Below, one piece after another: positions 1 through 7,972 of a stretch of 44,272 bases of DNA. The position numbers were made by a program, and so were the translations under genes. This stretch comes from Bacteroidales bacterium (GTDB lineage: Bacteria > Bacteroidota > Bacteroidia > Bacteroidales > GCA-2748055), in NCBI GenBank assembly GCA_029931975.1, contig JAOZQY010000029.1:1-44272 (forward strand), written 5' to 3'. The notes below the pieces were generated by a model. It was given only the letters and a program-made list of their open reading frames with translations. It ran no database searches and had not been told where the DNA came from. Position 1 is the first letter of the stretch; the number at the start of each line of letters is the position of its first letter.

Positions 1-91
1 TCTTTTTTCGCTTACAGATATTTTTACCATAGTGCAACTTTGATTTATAACTAATACAGTTATGATTAATACTTTTAAGATTTTTATATTT

Positions 92-631
92 TTAAAATTT
101 ATAGCCAAGAAAAAACATTGGAATAGGAGATAAATACAAAGAACTACCGTCAACTTCTTTGAAACTGTCGGGTTTGGGATTGATTATATGATATCCGCCG
201 AAAAACTGAAGATTTATAAAGAACTCGGATTTGAAATCGAATTTATATCCAAATCTCATTTCGGCAGTTAGCCCAAAATCATTATAATCCTTTCTTTCAA
301 CTTCTTCATAACACAAAAAATACTGTGGGTCTATTTGCATTTCAATATTCAGGCCTTTCAATAAGTATTTTCTGTATCCCAACTCAACAGTATAAATCTG
401 CTCTTTGCCGGGATATTTTATCATATTCAATATTCCGGGATTTGTATAGCTGGCCCCTGCCACAAATTCATTGCTATTGCCGAATTGTCGAGCATATTGT
501 AGAATAAATATATCGCCCATAGGCCCCAATGCTAATGAATTAAGCTTCGTGCTGTTTTGTGCTTCACATGTCATATATCCGATTTGCAGCACACTCAAAA
601 ATAAAAAGACTTTAATTGTATCCATTTGCAT
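92..631 (-). CDS. Small outer-membrane beta-barrel-like protein
   Basis: A 179-residue protein of unknown function. The N-terminus (about residues 3-24) is a Sec signal peptide ending near CEAQ. The rest is rich in alternating aromatic/polar strands (ELGYRKYLLKGLNIEMQI, MRFGYKFDFKSEFFINLQF) and ends in a C-terminal Phe after FFLGYK, as small outer-membrane barrels do. ATG codons at 631 and 625 are both possible starts. A good TAnnTTTG promoter box lies just upstream, so it can be transcribed separately from the Crp-like gene 67 bp away. The gene is visibly more AT-rich than the chromosomal genes from 3 kb on, which suggests acquisition. Barrel assignment is inference from pattern only. Confidence 0.6.
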   Translation of the reverse strand: MQMDTIKVFLFLSVLQIGYMTCEAQNSTKLNSLALGPMGDIFILQYARQFGNSNEFVAGASYTNPGILNMIKYPGKEQIYTVELGYRKYLLKGLNIEMQIDPQYFLCYEEVERKDYNDFGLTAEMRFGYKFDFKSEFFINLQFFGGYHIINPKPDSFKEVDGSSLYLSPIPMFFLGYKF

Positions 632-649
632 AAAATTTTAATTTCGATG

Positions 650-657
650 CAAACTTA
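650..657 (-). promoter_or_regulatory. Bacteroidota -7 box upstream of the small barrel gene
   Basis: On the minus strand this reads TAAGTTTG followed by C, an exact match to the Bacteroidota TAnnTTTG element, about 20 bases from the ATG at 631. No convincing -33 TTTG is visible upstream. Confidence 0.5.
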
Positions 658-698
658 AGGAAGAAAAAGTATGGAAAAATTCACCTATGTTAACTTCT

Positions 699-1274
699 TT
701 ATTTTCGATGAATTTCTTTTCTAATCCGGCTTAAAGACTGGGGGGCTATTCCTAAAAAGGAGGATAAATATTTAAGGGGTATTTTTTGAACTATACTCGG
801 GTGATACCTCTCACAAAACCTTTTGTATCTTATATCAGCTGTTTCTGTTTTTGATTGCAGATGGAACTCTTCAGCAAACTCTTGAATTTCGCTCAGTAGC
901 TTTTGTATAAAAATTCTCCATGAATTCAATAATTCTAATTCCTTGTATTTGGAATAAGTTGTCTCCCATATTATTGCCTTGTCAATTATCTGAATATTCT
1001 CCGGGGCAGCAATTTGTTTAAGAAAACTGTTTTTTGAGGTAAAGCAATAAGGAGCAACCGTAAATACTTTGGTGATTTCATTTCCGTCAATATTGTAAAA
1101 AAACCTGACTATACCGGTTTCAATAAAATAAAACTTTCGACAAATGCTTCCTTCTGTAAGCAAAATGCTATCTTTTTTATATTCATTTTTGTGAAAAGCG
1201 TTTTCAATAATTTGCCATTCTGATAATGGTAATTCTGTATATTTCTTTATTAAACCTTTTAACTGTTTACACAT
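699..1274 (-). CDS. Crp/Fnr-family transcriptional regulator
   Basis: A 191-residue cytoplasmic regulator. Residues about 15-115 form a cyclic-nucleotide-binding-type beta roll (ILLTEGSICRKFYFIETGIVRFFY). It lacks a recognisable cAMP phosphate-binding cassette, as is usual in the short Bacteroidota Crp-like proteins, so a cAMP ligand should not be assumed. A winged-helix HTH lies at the C-terminus (IPLKYLSSFLGIAPQSLSRIR, about 166-187). It is AT-rich like its neighbour at 92-631 and sits between that gene and the integrase on the same strand. Its target is unknown; the neighbouring barrel gene is the simplest candidate. Confidence 0.85.
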   Translation of the reverse strand: MCKQLKGLIKKYTELPLSEWQIIENAFHKNEYKKDSILLTEGSICRKFYFIETGIVRFFYNIDGNEITKVFTVAPYCFTSKNSFLKQIAAPENIQIIDKAIIWETTYSKYKELELLNSWRIFIQKLLSEIQEFAEEFHLQSKTETADIRYKRFCERYHPSIVQKIPLKYLSSFLGIAPQSLSRIRKEIHRK

Positions 1275-1601
1275 TTTTTCTTTTTATTGTCAAATGATGA
1301 TTTTGTAGTAGAGAGTTGTATATTAGGCTTGCATACAACGTATGTGTATAGTTATATGGTGTTTATAACATATGTATTATCAGTGGGGATATTGGTGGTA
1401 TGCTATTGAAAACGAATGTGGTAGGAGAGTGGTTTGCAGTTTGTGGTCTTGCAAAACGTGGACCAGTGATAGTAGTGGCTAAAGAAAAACTGTACATGGT
1501 CTGTACTAGTATTATAGAGAGCTGTTGTGGGTGCAACATTTGGACCTGCTTGTACGCTACAAGTTAGGAAAATTCTGTGATAAGATTTATGGAGAAGTAT
1601 A
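1275..1601. other. Non-coding spacer with nested inverted repeats next to integrase
   Basis: No credible gene is seen in these 327 bases between the Crp-like start and the integrase stop. Four dyads are visible: GTTGTAT/ATACAAC (1315-1321 with 1333-1339), CATAC/GTATG (1332-1336 with 1340-1344), GTTATA/TATAAC (1351-1356 with 1364-1369), and GTACA/TGTAC (1492-1496 with 1502-1506, extendable to ACT/AGT across one bulged base). Such clustered imperfect dyads beside a tyrosine recombinase could be a recombination site. They do not fit the canonical integron attC end sequences, so this is only a candidate. Confidence 0.45.
1315..1369. repeat. Cluster of overlapping inverted repeats (candidate recombination site)
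   Basis: Three perfect 5-7 bp dyads overlap within 55 bases, so the stretch can fold in alternative hairpins. It lies immediately upstream of the Crp-like gene and downstream of the integrase gene. Another dyad, ATAACT/AGTTAT (47-63), lies beyond the barrel gene, so dyads bracket the two AT-rich genes. Confidence 0.4.
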
Positions 1602-2816
1602 TTATTCCCAGGGTTTATTGTTGCTATTGGACTTTAGATTTTTTTTGGCATTTTGCTTTTTATCAAGGATCACATCTAGTGGGCTTTTGATGTGGGTAAT
1701 AGATTTCCTGCTTATGTGGGTGTATATTTCAGTAGTTTTGCTGGATTCATGGCCGAGCATGGATTGGATATGGAGGGTGCTGATCCCCTGCTCAACAAGG
1801 TGAGTAGCAAAAGAATGACGAAGCATGTGGGGTTTAACGTCTCTTCCGATTGCTGCCAGTTTTGCTGCTTTTCTAACGACTTTGGCTATGCTGGTTGCGC
1901 TATACCGTTTTCTGCCCTGGCCCTCGAAAAGCCAGTAGTTTGGTTTCTCGGCTTCCATGTATTGTCGTAGAATTTCGGCCAGGTAATCAGATAGCATTGT
2001 GGTGCGGTCCTTATTTCCTTTGGCGTCTTTAACTATAATCATTTTCCTGTCAAACTGTATGTCGTATTTGCGAAGGTTGATTAGTTCTCCTCTCCTTAGA
2101 CCTGCCGAATACAGCGTACAGATTATTGCTTTGTGTTTCAGGTTTTTGATTGCAATTATCATGGAAAGTATTTCCTCTTCGGAGAGGACTTGGGGGAGTT
2201 TCCTGCTTTTTCTTGGACGTTCGATTGTATAATATTCCTTTATACGTCCACGTACTTTTTCATAGTAGAATTTGATTGCATTAATTCGTTGGTTCTGTTG
2301 AGAGGCAGAAATAGCATTAATTTCTATGAGTTCAAGGATATAACCATTAATCTGCCTGACAGATATGTCTTCAAGATTATAGTTCCGGAACGCTATCTGA
2401 AATTCTTTCATATAACAAACGTATGTTTTAATGGTATGATCGCTGTATCTTTTTCTTTTAAGAGTCTCCAGGTACCCTTCCGGTAACTTTACCTCATCCT
2501 TTTGTTTTTTTGTTTGTTGGTGTTTCTCAGGAATTTTTTTTTGAACGGTATGCCCGGGAGAGTCGCAAATCGGACGTGTTTCCTTAATAATTTTGTATTT
2601 GTCACCGCAATTCAGAGTCGTTATCAGCCTATCTAAATGATGATGAGTATATGGCATCACCCAACACTGCCTGTCCGGGTTCCAGTATGCACCCTTGATA
2701 CATCGTAGAATCTCAATGATATCCTTGCTGTAGGGAAAATTGATCAGGCAGACTTCATTCCCATCCAGCCTGGTTCTGTTGAGAGTAATGGTGATTTTAG
2801 GTTTTTCGAATATCAT
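1602..2816 (-). CDS. Tyrosine recombinase/integrase with N-terminal accessory domain
   Basis: A 404-residue XerC/D-like site-specific recombinase. Residues about 110-195 are a SAM-like core-binding domain (HTIKTYVCYMKEF). The catalytic domain starts near 207 and shows R241 (GLRRGEL), K266 (DAKGNKDR), H330 and R333 (HMLRHSF), H356 (LGHES) and the Y365 nucleophile (EIYTH), so it looks active. It ends in IKSPLD, a tail reminiscent of integron integrases, but the IntI-specific insertion near the third motif is absent. Residues 1-75 form an extra N-terminal module (GAYWNPDRQCWVMP) found on some Bacteroidota integrases. Cargo on the same strand (Crp-like, barrel protein) suggests a small mobile block. 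Confidence 0.9.
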   Translation of the reverse strand: MIFEKPKITITLNRTRLDGNEVCLINFPYSKDIIEILRCIKGAYWNPDRQCWVMPYTHHHLDRLITTLNCGDKYKIIKETRPICDSPGHTVQKKIPEKHQQTKKQKDEVKLPEGYLETLKRKRYSDHTIKTYVCYMKEFQIAFRNYNLEDISVRQINGYILELIEINAISASQQNQRINAIKFYYEKVRGRIKEYYTIERPRKSRKLPQVLSEEEILSMIIAIKNLKHKAIICTLYSAGLRRGELINLRKYDIQFDRKMIIVKDAKGNKDRTTMLSDYLAEILRQYMEAEKPNYWLFEGQGRKRYSATSIAKVVRKAAKLAAIGRDVKPHMLRHSFATHLVEQGISTLHIQSMLGHESSKTTEIYTHISRKSITHIKSPLDVILDKKQNAKKNLKSNSNNKPWE

Positions 2817-2988
2817 ATTATTCTCTTAAATAGACCAACTACTTACATTAAACAGGTGTCTCAGGTTTATTGTCTGGGAATTAAAATATCTGCCAGCAAT
2901 GCATGGAAATTCGTAATAAAAAGTTGATATCTCTGGGGTGGGAGGAGAAGCTCGGGGAGACATATTTATATATCTTACAAATATCAAT

Positions 2989-2996
2989 TATCTTTA
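2989..2996 (+). promoter_or_regulatory. Possible -7 box for the TPR/aroE operon
   Basis: TATCTTTA matches TAnnTTTG except the last base and ends 22 bases before the ATG at 3019. No good -33 element is visible, so the call is weak. Confidence 0.3.
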
Positions 2997-3018
2997 CACC
3001 TTCAAATTGTGGAAATAG

Positions 3019-4428
3019 ATGAGCGAGAATAGGGAACAAGTGTTTGAGAATGAGGAGTTCCAGGTGCTATTAAGGAAGTATGAGGATATGAAGGGTGGCG
3101 CGCGTCCTATCTTCTTTGATGTGGAGGAGTTTGAGCAGATCATTGATTATTATCTGGACGATTTTCAGTACGATGAGGCCAGGAATGCCGCAAACCTTGG
3201 TAAGAGGCAGCATCCGACTTCTGTGGAGATCAAATACAAGTTTGTTCATATTCATATCGAGCAGGGGAGACCAAAAAAGGCACTTGCTTTGTTGGAGGAG
3301 ATTCCTGTATGGGAGGAGAACAATCCGGAGCGCCTTTTTCTGAAGGGAACTGCCTTATGTCTTACCGGAAAACTGAAGGAGTCTGAGGCACAGTTTGACA
3401 GGGGACTTGAATTATCGGGTGAGGAAACTTTTGAGGCTTTGATCAATATCTCCATAGCCTTTGAGAATGTGCGTCATTTTGAGCAGGCCCTTAAGTACCT
3501 GATACAGGCATACCGCCAGCAACCCGAGAATCTTTCGGTGCTTTACGACCTGGGTTACTTCTACGACCGCCTGCACAAGTTTGATGAGAGCCTGAAGTAT
3601 TATCACCAGTATCTTGACCTGGATCCCTATTCTGACAATGTGTGGTTCAACATGGGAATTGTTTACCATAAACTGGAGCAGTTTGAAGAGGCGGTCGATG
3701 CCTATGAATTTTCCATTGCCCTTAATCCCGATTACGCCTCGGCCTATTTCAACAAGGCCAGTGTCTGGGTGAATGCAGGTAATTTTGATAAAGCAATTGC
3801 GTCCTACAGGGAATTCCTTGATGTGGAACCGGAAAGCACACAGGCTTATTGTTATATGGGTGACTGCTATGAGCAGATGAACAAGCTGGATAATGCTTTG
3901 GATTCATTCAGGAAGGTGATTGAGCTGGACAATAGTGATCCCGAAGGATGGTTTGGTGCTGGGTTGATTTACCATCGTAAAGGGGAACAGCAGGAGGCCA
4001 TCACTTATATTCTGAAGGCCATTGAATTTGATAATAAAAACCTTGATTACTGGATCAACCTGGGTTATGCCAACGAAGATGCAGGACTTGTCGATGAGGC
4101 GATCAAATGCTACACGTATGTGACCCGCACCGATGCAAGGGACATGGATGGATGGAGCGCGCTCACAGGGCTGCTCATGAAAGAGGGCGATTATGAGAAG
4201 TCTCTTGGGGCTCTGCGTGAAGCATTTGTATACCATTCCGGCGATGCCGGTATTAAACTCAAGATGGCTGTCTGCCATCTGAAACAGGGGGAAAAGAAGC
4301 TCGCTGTTAAATTTCTTGAAGAGGCACTTAAGGCGAATAGTGATTTGGAATCCGAATTTGCCTACTTTTTTCCTGAAGACGCCAGGGAGCCTGAAATCGA
4401 GCGTATAATTAAACAATACAAAAAGTAA
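3019..4428 (+). CDS. Tetratricopeptide repeat protein
   Basis: A 469-residue soluble protein with no signal peptide, built almost entirely of TPR units from about residue 60 to 440. Typical helix pairs are visible, for example LYDLGYFYDRLHKFDESLKY, VWFNMGIVYHKLEQFEEAV and AYFNKASVWVNAGNFDKAI, spaced about 34 residues apart. The acidic N-terminus (FENEEFQVLLRKYEDM) is not TPR. It heads a four-gene operon with gaps of 6, 3 and 37 bases. Presumably a protein-protein interaction scaffold; its partner is unknown. Confidence 0.9.
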   Translation: MSENREQVFENEEFQVLLRKYEDMKGGARPIFFDVEEFEQIIDYYLDDFQYDEARNAANLGKRQHPTSVEIKYKFVHIHIEQGRPKKALALLEEIPVWEENNPERLFLKGTALCLTGKLKESEAQFDRGLELSGEETFEALINISIAFENVRHFEQALKYLIQAYRQQPENLSVLYDLGYFYDRLHKFDESLKYYHQYLDLDPYSDNVWFNMGIVYHKLEQFEEAVDAYEFSIALNPDYASAYFNKASVWVNAGNFDKAIASYREFLDVEPESTQAYCYMGDCYEQMNKLDNALDSFRKVIELDNSDPEGWFGAGLIYHRKGEQQEAITYILKAIEFDNKNLDYWINLGYANEDAGLVDEAIKCYTYVTRTDARDMDGWSALTGLLMKEGDYEKSLGALREAFVYHSGDAGIKLKMAVCHLKQGEKKLAVKFLEEALKANSDLESEFAYFFPEDAREPEIERIIKQYKK

Positions 4429-4434
4429 GATAAA

Positions 4435-5217
4435 ATGAACTTTCCACTTACACATCTTCCTGAAAGAACTTCAGGTAAACGCGATTTTGGCCTGACCATG
4501 ATGATGGACAAAGGTTTGAGTCTGAAGGAGTCCGAACACTATATTGAATCCAGCGCACCCTATACCGATCTGGTAAAATTCGGATTTGGAACGGCCCTGA
4601 TAACCCGTGATCTGAAGGAAAAAGTGAAGTTATACAAGTCGGCCGGACTCAAGCCATATTTCGGTGGAACCCTGTTTGAAATGTTCTATGTGCGGGGTGA
4701 ATTTGATGCCTATAGAAGGTTTGTTTCTGAATCGGGACTCGGCAATGTGGAGGTTTCGGACGGTACCATCAAGATGGACCATGAGGAGAAACTGGAGTGT
4801 ATTGCCATACTTGCCAAAGACTTTGAGGTGCTTTCCGAAATCGGAAGTAAGGTGAAAGGGGTGGAGCTATCTAACGATGTTTGGGTATCCCAGATGAAAA
4901 CTGAACTCGAATCCGGTGCATGGAAGGTGATTGCTGAAGCACGGGAGAGTGGTACCATCGGAATTTACCAGTCCGACGGATCGGCAAACCGTGAGCTAAT
5001 CGATGCGATCATGAAAGAGATCTCTGTGAATGATGTCCTTTGGGAGGCTCCCAATAAGGCACAGCAGACCATGTTTATTCAGATGGTGGGTGCCAATGTA
5101 AATCTGGGTAATATTGCTCCCAACGAAGTGGTTTCACTGGAAGCGCTTCGTTGTGGCATGCGTGGAGATACTTTTTTTGATGTGTTACCGGAGGAGTTTC
5201 ATTCCAGAAAACAGTAG
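4435..5217 (+). CDS. Phosphosulfolactate synthase (ComA)-like protein
   Basis: A 260-residue protein matching the ComA family (TIM barrel). The archaeal enzyme adds sulfite to phosphoenolpyruvate to make phosphosulfolactate. Family features are the N-terminal KRDFGLTMMMDKGLSL segment, YTDLVKFGFGTALI, KPYFGGTLFEMFYVRGEF and FEVSDGTI-like VEVSDGTIKM. No comB, comC or comDE homologue is nearby, so the coenzyme M pathway is not supported. The product in Bacteroidota is unclear, and a link to sulfonate metabolism is only inference. The start 6 bases after the TPR stop implies translational coupling. Confidence 0.85.
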   Translation: MNFPLTHLPERTSGKRDFGLTMMMDKGLSLKESEHYIESSAPYTDLVKFGFGTALITRDLKEKVKLYKSAGLKPYFGGTLFEMFYVRGEFDAYRRFVSESGLGNVEVSDGTIKMDHEEKLECIAILAKDFEVLSEIGSKVKGVELSNDVWVSQMKTELESGAWKVIAEARESGTIGIYQSDGSANRELIDAIMKEISVNDVLWEAPNKAQQTMFIQMVGANVNLGNIAPNEVVSLEALRCGMRGDTFFDVLPEEFHSRKQ

Positions 5218-5220
5218 ATA

Positions 5221-6156
5221 TTGAAGAAAGGCTCATTAAGGTATGTCTTCCTTGTAATCAGGGGAATGGGTATGGGGGCAGCAGATGTGGTACCTGGAGT
5301 ATCCGGAGGAACCATCGCTTTTATTACGGGGATTTACGAGGAACTTATTAACTCCATTAAGGGAATCAATCTTGAAGCATTCAAGTTATTTTTTTCGGGC
5401 CGCTGGAAATCGTTCTGGACACAAATCAACGGTAATTTCCTGCTGGCCGTATTTGGCGGAATCTTTATTTCGGTACTTTCTCTGGCCAGAGTGCTGGAAT
5501 ATTTACTGGAGCACCATCCTGTTTTGATCTGGTCCTTCTTTTTCGGACTGGTTCTGGCTTCATCTTATGTGGTATCGCGTAAGATCACCAAATGGGAGTA
5601 TCCCAAAATTGTTGCTATTGTGGGTGGTATCGGAATCGCTTTCTACATCACCAGTGTGACCCCGACAACAACCTCCGATGCATCCTGGTTTGTGATCTTC
5701 TCAGGAGCATTGGCCAGTTGTGCGATGATCCTGCCCGGGATATCAGGAAGTTTCATCTTGCTTTTGCTGGGGAAATACTCTTTTGCCCTTCATGCAGTGA
5801 ACGAAAGGATTATTCCGGATCTTCTGCTGCTTGGTGTGGGGGCAGTAAGCGGGCTCATTCTTTTTGCAAACCTGCTCTCCTGGTTGCTCAGAAAGTATCA
5901 CGATATCACCATCTCCGTACTTGTGGGTTTTATGATAGGTTCACTAAATAAGATCTGGCCCTGGAAAAAGACTTTAGAGACCATTCTGGTTGAAGGCGAA
6001 CTCAAACCACTGGTGGAAAAGAATATCCTTCCCTCTGTAGGGAACCCCGGCGATCAGTTCATACTGGCTCTGTTGATGGCGATAGCCGGCATTGCGCTGA
6101 TTCTTTTCATAGAGATTGGTCTTACCAGGAATAAAAAATCGGGTGGTGATTTTTAA
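5221..6156 (+). CDS. DUF368 polytopic membrane protein
   Basis: A 311-residue inner-membrane protein of the DUF368 family, some members of which have been implicated in undecaprenyl-phosphate recycling. The family signature GMGAADVVPGVSGGTIAFITG lies near residues 15-35, and a second glycine-rich reentrant-like segment, MILPGISGSFILLLLGKYS, near 173-191. About eight hydrophobic segments are visible. I take the TTG at 5221, 3 bases after the previous stop, because it restores the basic N-terminus before the signature. ATG codons at 5266 and 5272 would start inside the signature. The small gap suggests coupling with the ComA-like gene. Confidence 0.85.
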   Translation: MKKGSLRYVFLVIRGMGMGAADVVPGVSGGTIAFITGIYEELINSIKGINLEAFKLFFSGRWKSFWTQINGNFLLAVFGGIFISVLSLARVLEYLLEHHPVLIWSFFFGLVLASSYVVSRKITKWEYPKIVAIVGGIGIAFYITSVTPTTTSDASWFVIFSGALASCAMILPGISGSFILLLLGKYSFALHAVNERIIPDLLLLGVGAVSGLILFANLLSWLLRKYHDITISVLVGFMIGSLNKIWPWKKTLETILVEGELKPLVEKNILPSVGNPGDQFILALLMAIAGIALILFIEIGLTRNKKSGGDF

Positions 6157-6193
6157 CTACCTTTCGACTTCGCAATATTAATTTTCGACAAGC

Positions 6194-6934
6194 ATGCCTT
6201 TGTATGGACTAATCGGATATCCGCTGGGACACAGTTTCTCGGCCTCCTTTTTTGGTGAAAAATTTAAGGAGGAGCGAATAGAGGCTGTATACAGGAATTT
6301 TCCGCTGGAGCATATTGAAGAGTTTAAGGGCCTTGTGGCTGGAGAGCCTGATCTCTTGGGATTGAATGTTACAGTACCCTATAAGCAGGAGATCATTCCC
6401 TATCTTGATTCACTTAGTAAAACCGCAGAGGCCATCGGGGCGGTGAACACTATCTCCTTTAGAAGAAGTGAGGGTGGGCTGGAGTTGTTGGGCGACAATA
6501 CCGATGTGATTGGCTTCAGGCGCTCCCTGAAGCAACACCTGAAGCCCCACCATAACAAGGCTCTTGTGCTGGGAACCGGAGGATCCTCAATGGCAGTTCT
6601 GCATGTACTTACAGATTTGGGTATCGACTACATCATGGTGAGCCGTAATGCAGGTAGCAATAAGATTACTTACGAGCAGCTTGATGGAAAGGTGGTGGGG
6701 GATAAGCCTTTGATCATCAATACAACGCCACTGGGTATGTATCCGAAGCTTGAAACTTTTCCGCCGATTCCTTATGAAGCACTTACATCCGCGCATTTGC
6801 TTTTCGATCTGGTCTATAATCCGGGTAAAACAGAGTTTCTGAGAAGGGGGGAGCAAATGGGGGCTGCTATAGCCAACGGATATGATATGCTGGTTTTTCA
6901 GGCTGAAGCATCATGGAAGATCTGGAATGGGTAA
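6194..6934 (+). CDS. aroE: Shikimate dehydrogenase
   Basis: A 246-residue cytoplasmic NADP-dependent enzyme reducing 3-dehydroshikimate to shikimate in the chorismate pathway. Substrate-binding serines are seen in GYPLGHSFSASFF (S14/S16). The catalytic Lys is K64 in NVTVPYKQE, and the Asp of the shikimate site is D104 in GDNTDVIGF. The nucleotide-binding loop is GTGGSS (127-132), and the C-terminal GYDMLVFQAEASWKIW helix is complete. It is the last gene of the operon. Its stop lies right beside the truncated end of the opposing glycosidase remnant. Confidence 0.95.
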   Translation: MPLYGLIGYPLGHSFSASFFGEKFKEERIEAVYRNFPLEHIEEFKGLVAGEPDLLGLNVTVPYKQEIIPYLDSLSKTAEAIGAVNTISFRRSEGGLELLGDNTDVIGFRRSLKQHLKPHHNKALVLGTGGSSMAVLHVLTDLGIDYIMVSRNAGSNKITYEQLDGKVVGDKPLIINTTPLGMYPKLETFPPIPYEALTSAHLLFDLVYNPGKTEFLRRGEQMGAAIANGYDMLVFQAEASWKIWNG

Positions 6935-6939
6935 TATTT

Positions 6940-7221
6940 CAGGCGAAGACAATCTGCACCTGCCTGTCCCGGGTTGGCTATCTCTGTGACCCACCCAAAA
7001 AACCACATGCGATAGGGGAATTCCGAATCTGGCACTTCGACCACACAGGGCTGGTAGGCATGCATAAATCCTTTGAAGGCAGGCCGGTGGAAATTCTCCC
7101 ATCCATCCAGGGGGAATTCTGCACATTCTACATTGCTTTCGCTTGCTCCACATTGTGTAAGCGCAAGTGCGAAGCTAAGGAGAAGAAAAAGTGATGCAAA
7201 TTTCTGGTACATGATTTTCAT
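6940..7221 (-). pseudogene. Truncated glycosidase lipoprotein remnant
   Basis: The frame starts with a lipoprotein signal (FALALTQC). It continues with FKGFMHAYQPCVVEV and FPYRMWFFGWVTEIANPGQAG, which look like the beginning of a five-bladed propeller glycosidase of the GH43/GH32-like type. Similarity fades at about residue 92, and the frame then runs a few codons antisense to aroE, stopping at 6898. The full-length family exceeds 300 residues, so only the first blade remains. It lies 36 bases after the SDR gene on the same strand, as if once the last gene of the GH106 operon. ATG at 7212 is an alternative start. Confidence 0.6.
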
Positions 7222-7257
7222 GGTGGTTTTGTTTGGTGATGGTGTGAATTAGTTTGC

Positions 7258-7968
7258 TCAGTCGAAAGCCAGGCCACTTTGGCGCCTGATATAGAAATGG
7301 TCGATGGTGCCTTTCCCTTTTCGAGTGACTAAAAACTCGACAATTTCCGCAACTTCGTGAGGCTGAATCAGTTCTTCGGTATTGATATCCGGTCTCATTT
7401 CCTGTACCATTTCTGTATTAACCCCTCCCGGAGAGATCAGATGAACTTTAATTCCTTCCTCCTGGACCTCTTTGGCCAGGACCTTTGTAAAACCTGTCAG
7501 GGCATGTTTTGAGGAAGCATAGGCAGCCTGATGAATATATCCTTTAAATCCAACCACTGAAGCGATGTTAATGATCACCGGATTAGAGCTTTCTTTGAGG
7601 TAGGGGATGGCAGCCTTGCTCAAGAAGAAAGGGGCACGGGCATTTATTGCATGGACCCGGTCCCAGGTTTCCATGTCCGTCTCCAGGATGGGGCCTGAAT
7701 GAGACATGCCGGCATTATTAATCAGCACATCGATCTGCCCAAAGTGCGAAACAGCTTCCTTTACGATGTCAGCAGGCGTATTTTCCCTGCTAAGATCCGC
7801 CTCAATAGCAAGGCATTTCCCTCCATTTTCTTCAATTTCGCTTTTCAGTTGATCAAGAAGCTGAACATCTCTACCAACAAGCACCAGAGAATAGTGGAGT
7901 TCAACAAGCCTTAATGCGATGGCTTTGCCAATTCCTCTGCTTGCACCTGTGACAATTGCTGTTTGCAT
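7258..7968 (-). CDS. Short-chain dehydrogenase/reductase
   Basis: A 236-residue classical SDR, cytoplasmic, NAD(P)-dependent. The cofactor motif TGASRGIG is at residues 7-14, the NNAG motif follows in DVLINNAGMS, and the catalytic Ser lies in IINIASVVG with YASSK as the Tyr-Lys pair. The segment LISPGGVNTEM closes the fold. It starts 4 bases after the sugar-isomerase stop, so the two are co-translated. In this setting it probably oxidises or reduces a sugar or sugar acid released by the glycosidases, but the substrate cannot be read from sequence. Confidence 0.9.
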   Translation of the reverse strand: MQTAIVTGASRGIGKAIALRLVELHYSLVLVGRDVQLLDQLKSEIEENGGKCLAIEADLSRENTPADIVKEAVSHFGQIDVLINNAGMSHSGPILETDMETWDRVHAINARAPFFLSKAAIPYLKESSNPVIINIASVVGFKGYIHQAAYASSKHALTGFTKVLAKEVQEEGIKVHLISPGGVNTEMVQEMRPDINTEELIQPHEVAEIVEFLVTRKGKGTIDHFYIRRQSGLAFD

Positions 7969-7972
7969 ATGG

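Noticed and set aside
1602-2816. Classical integron integrase (IntI) with attI/attC array
   Set aside because: The SPLD tail is suggestive, but the IntI-specific insertion is missing, the dyads do not match GTTRRRY/RYYYAAC ends, and only two cargo genes are seen.
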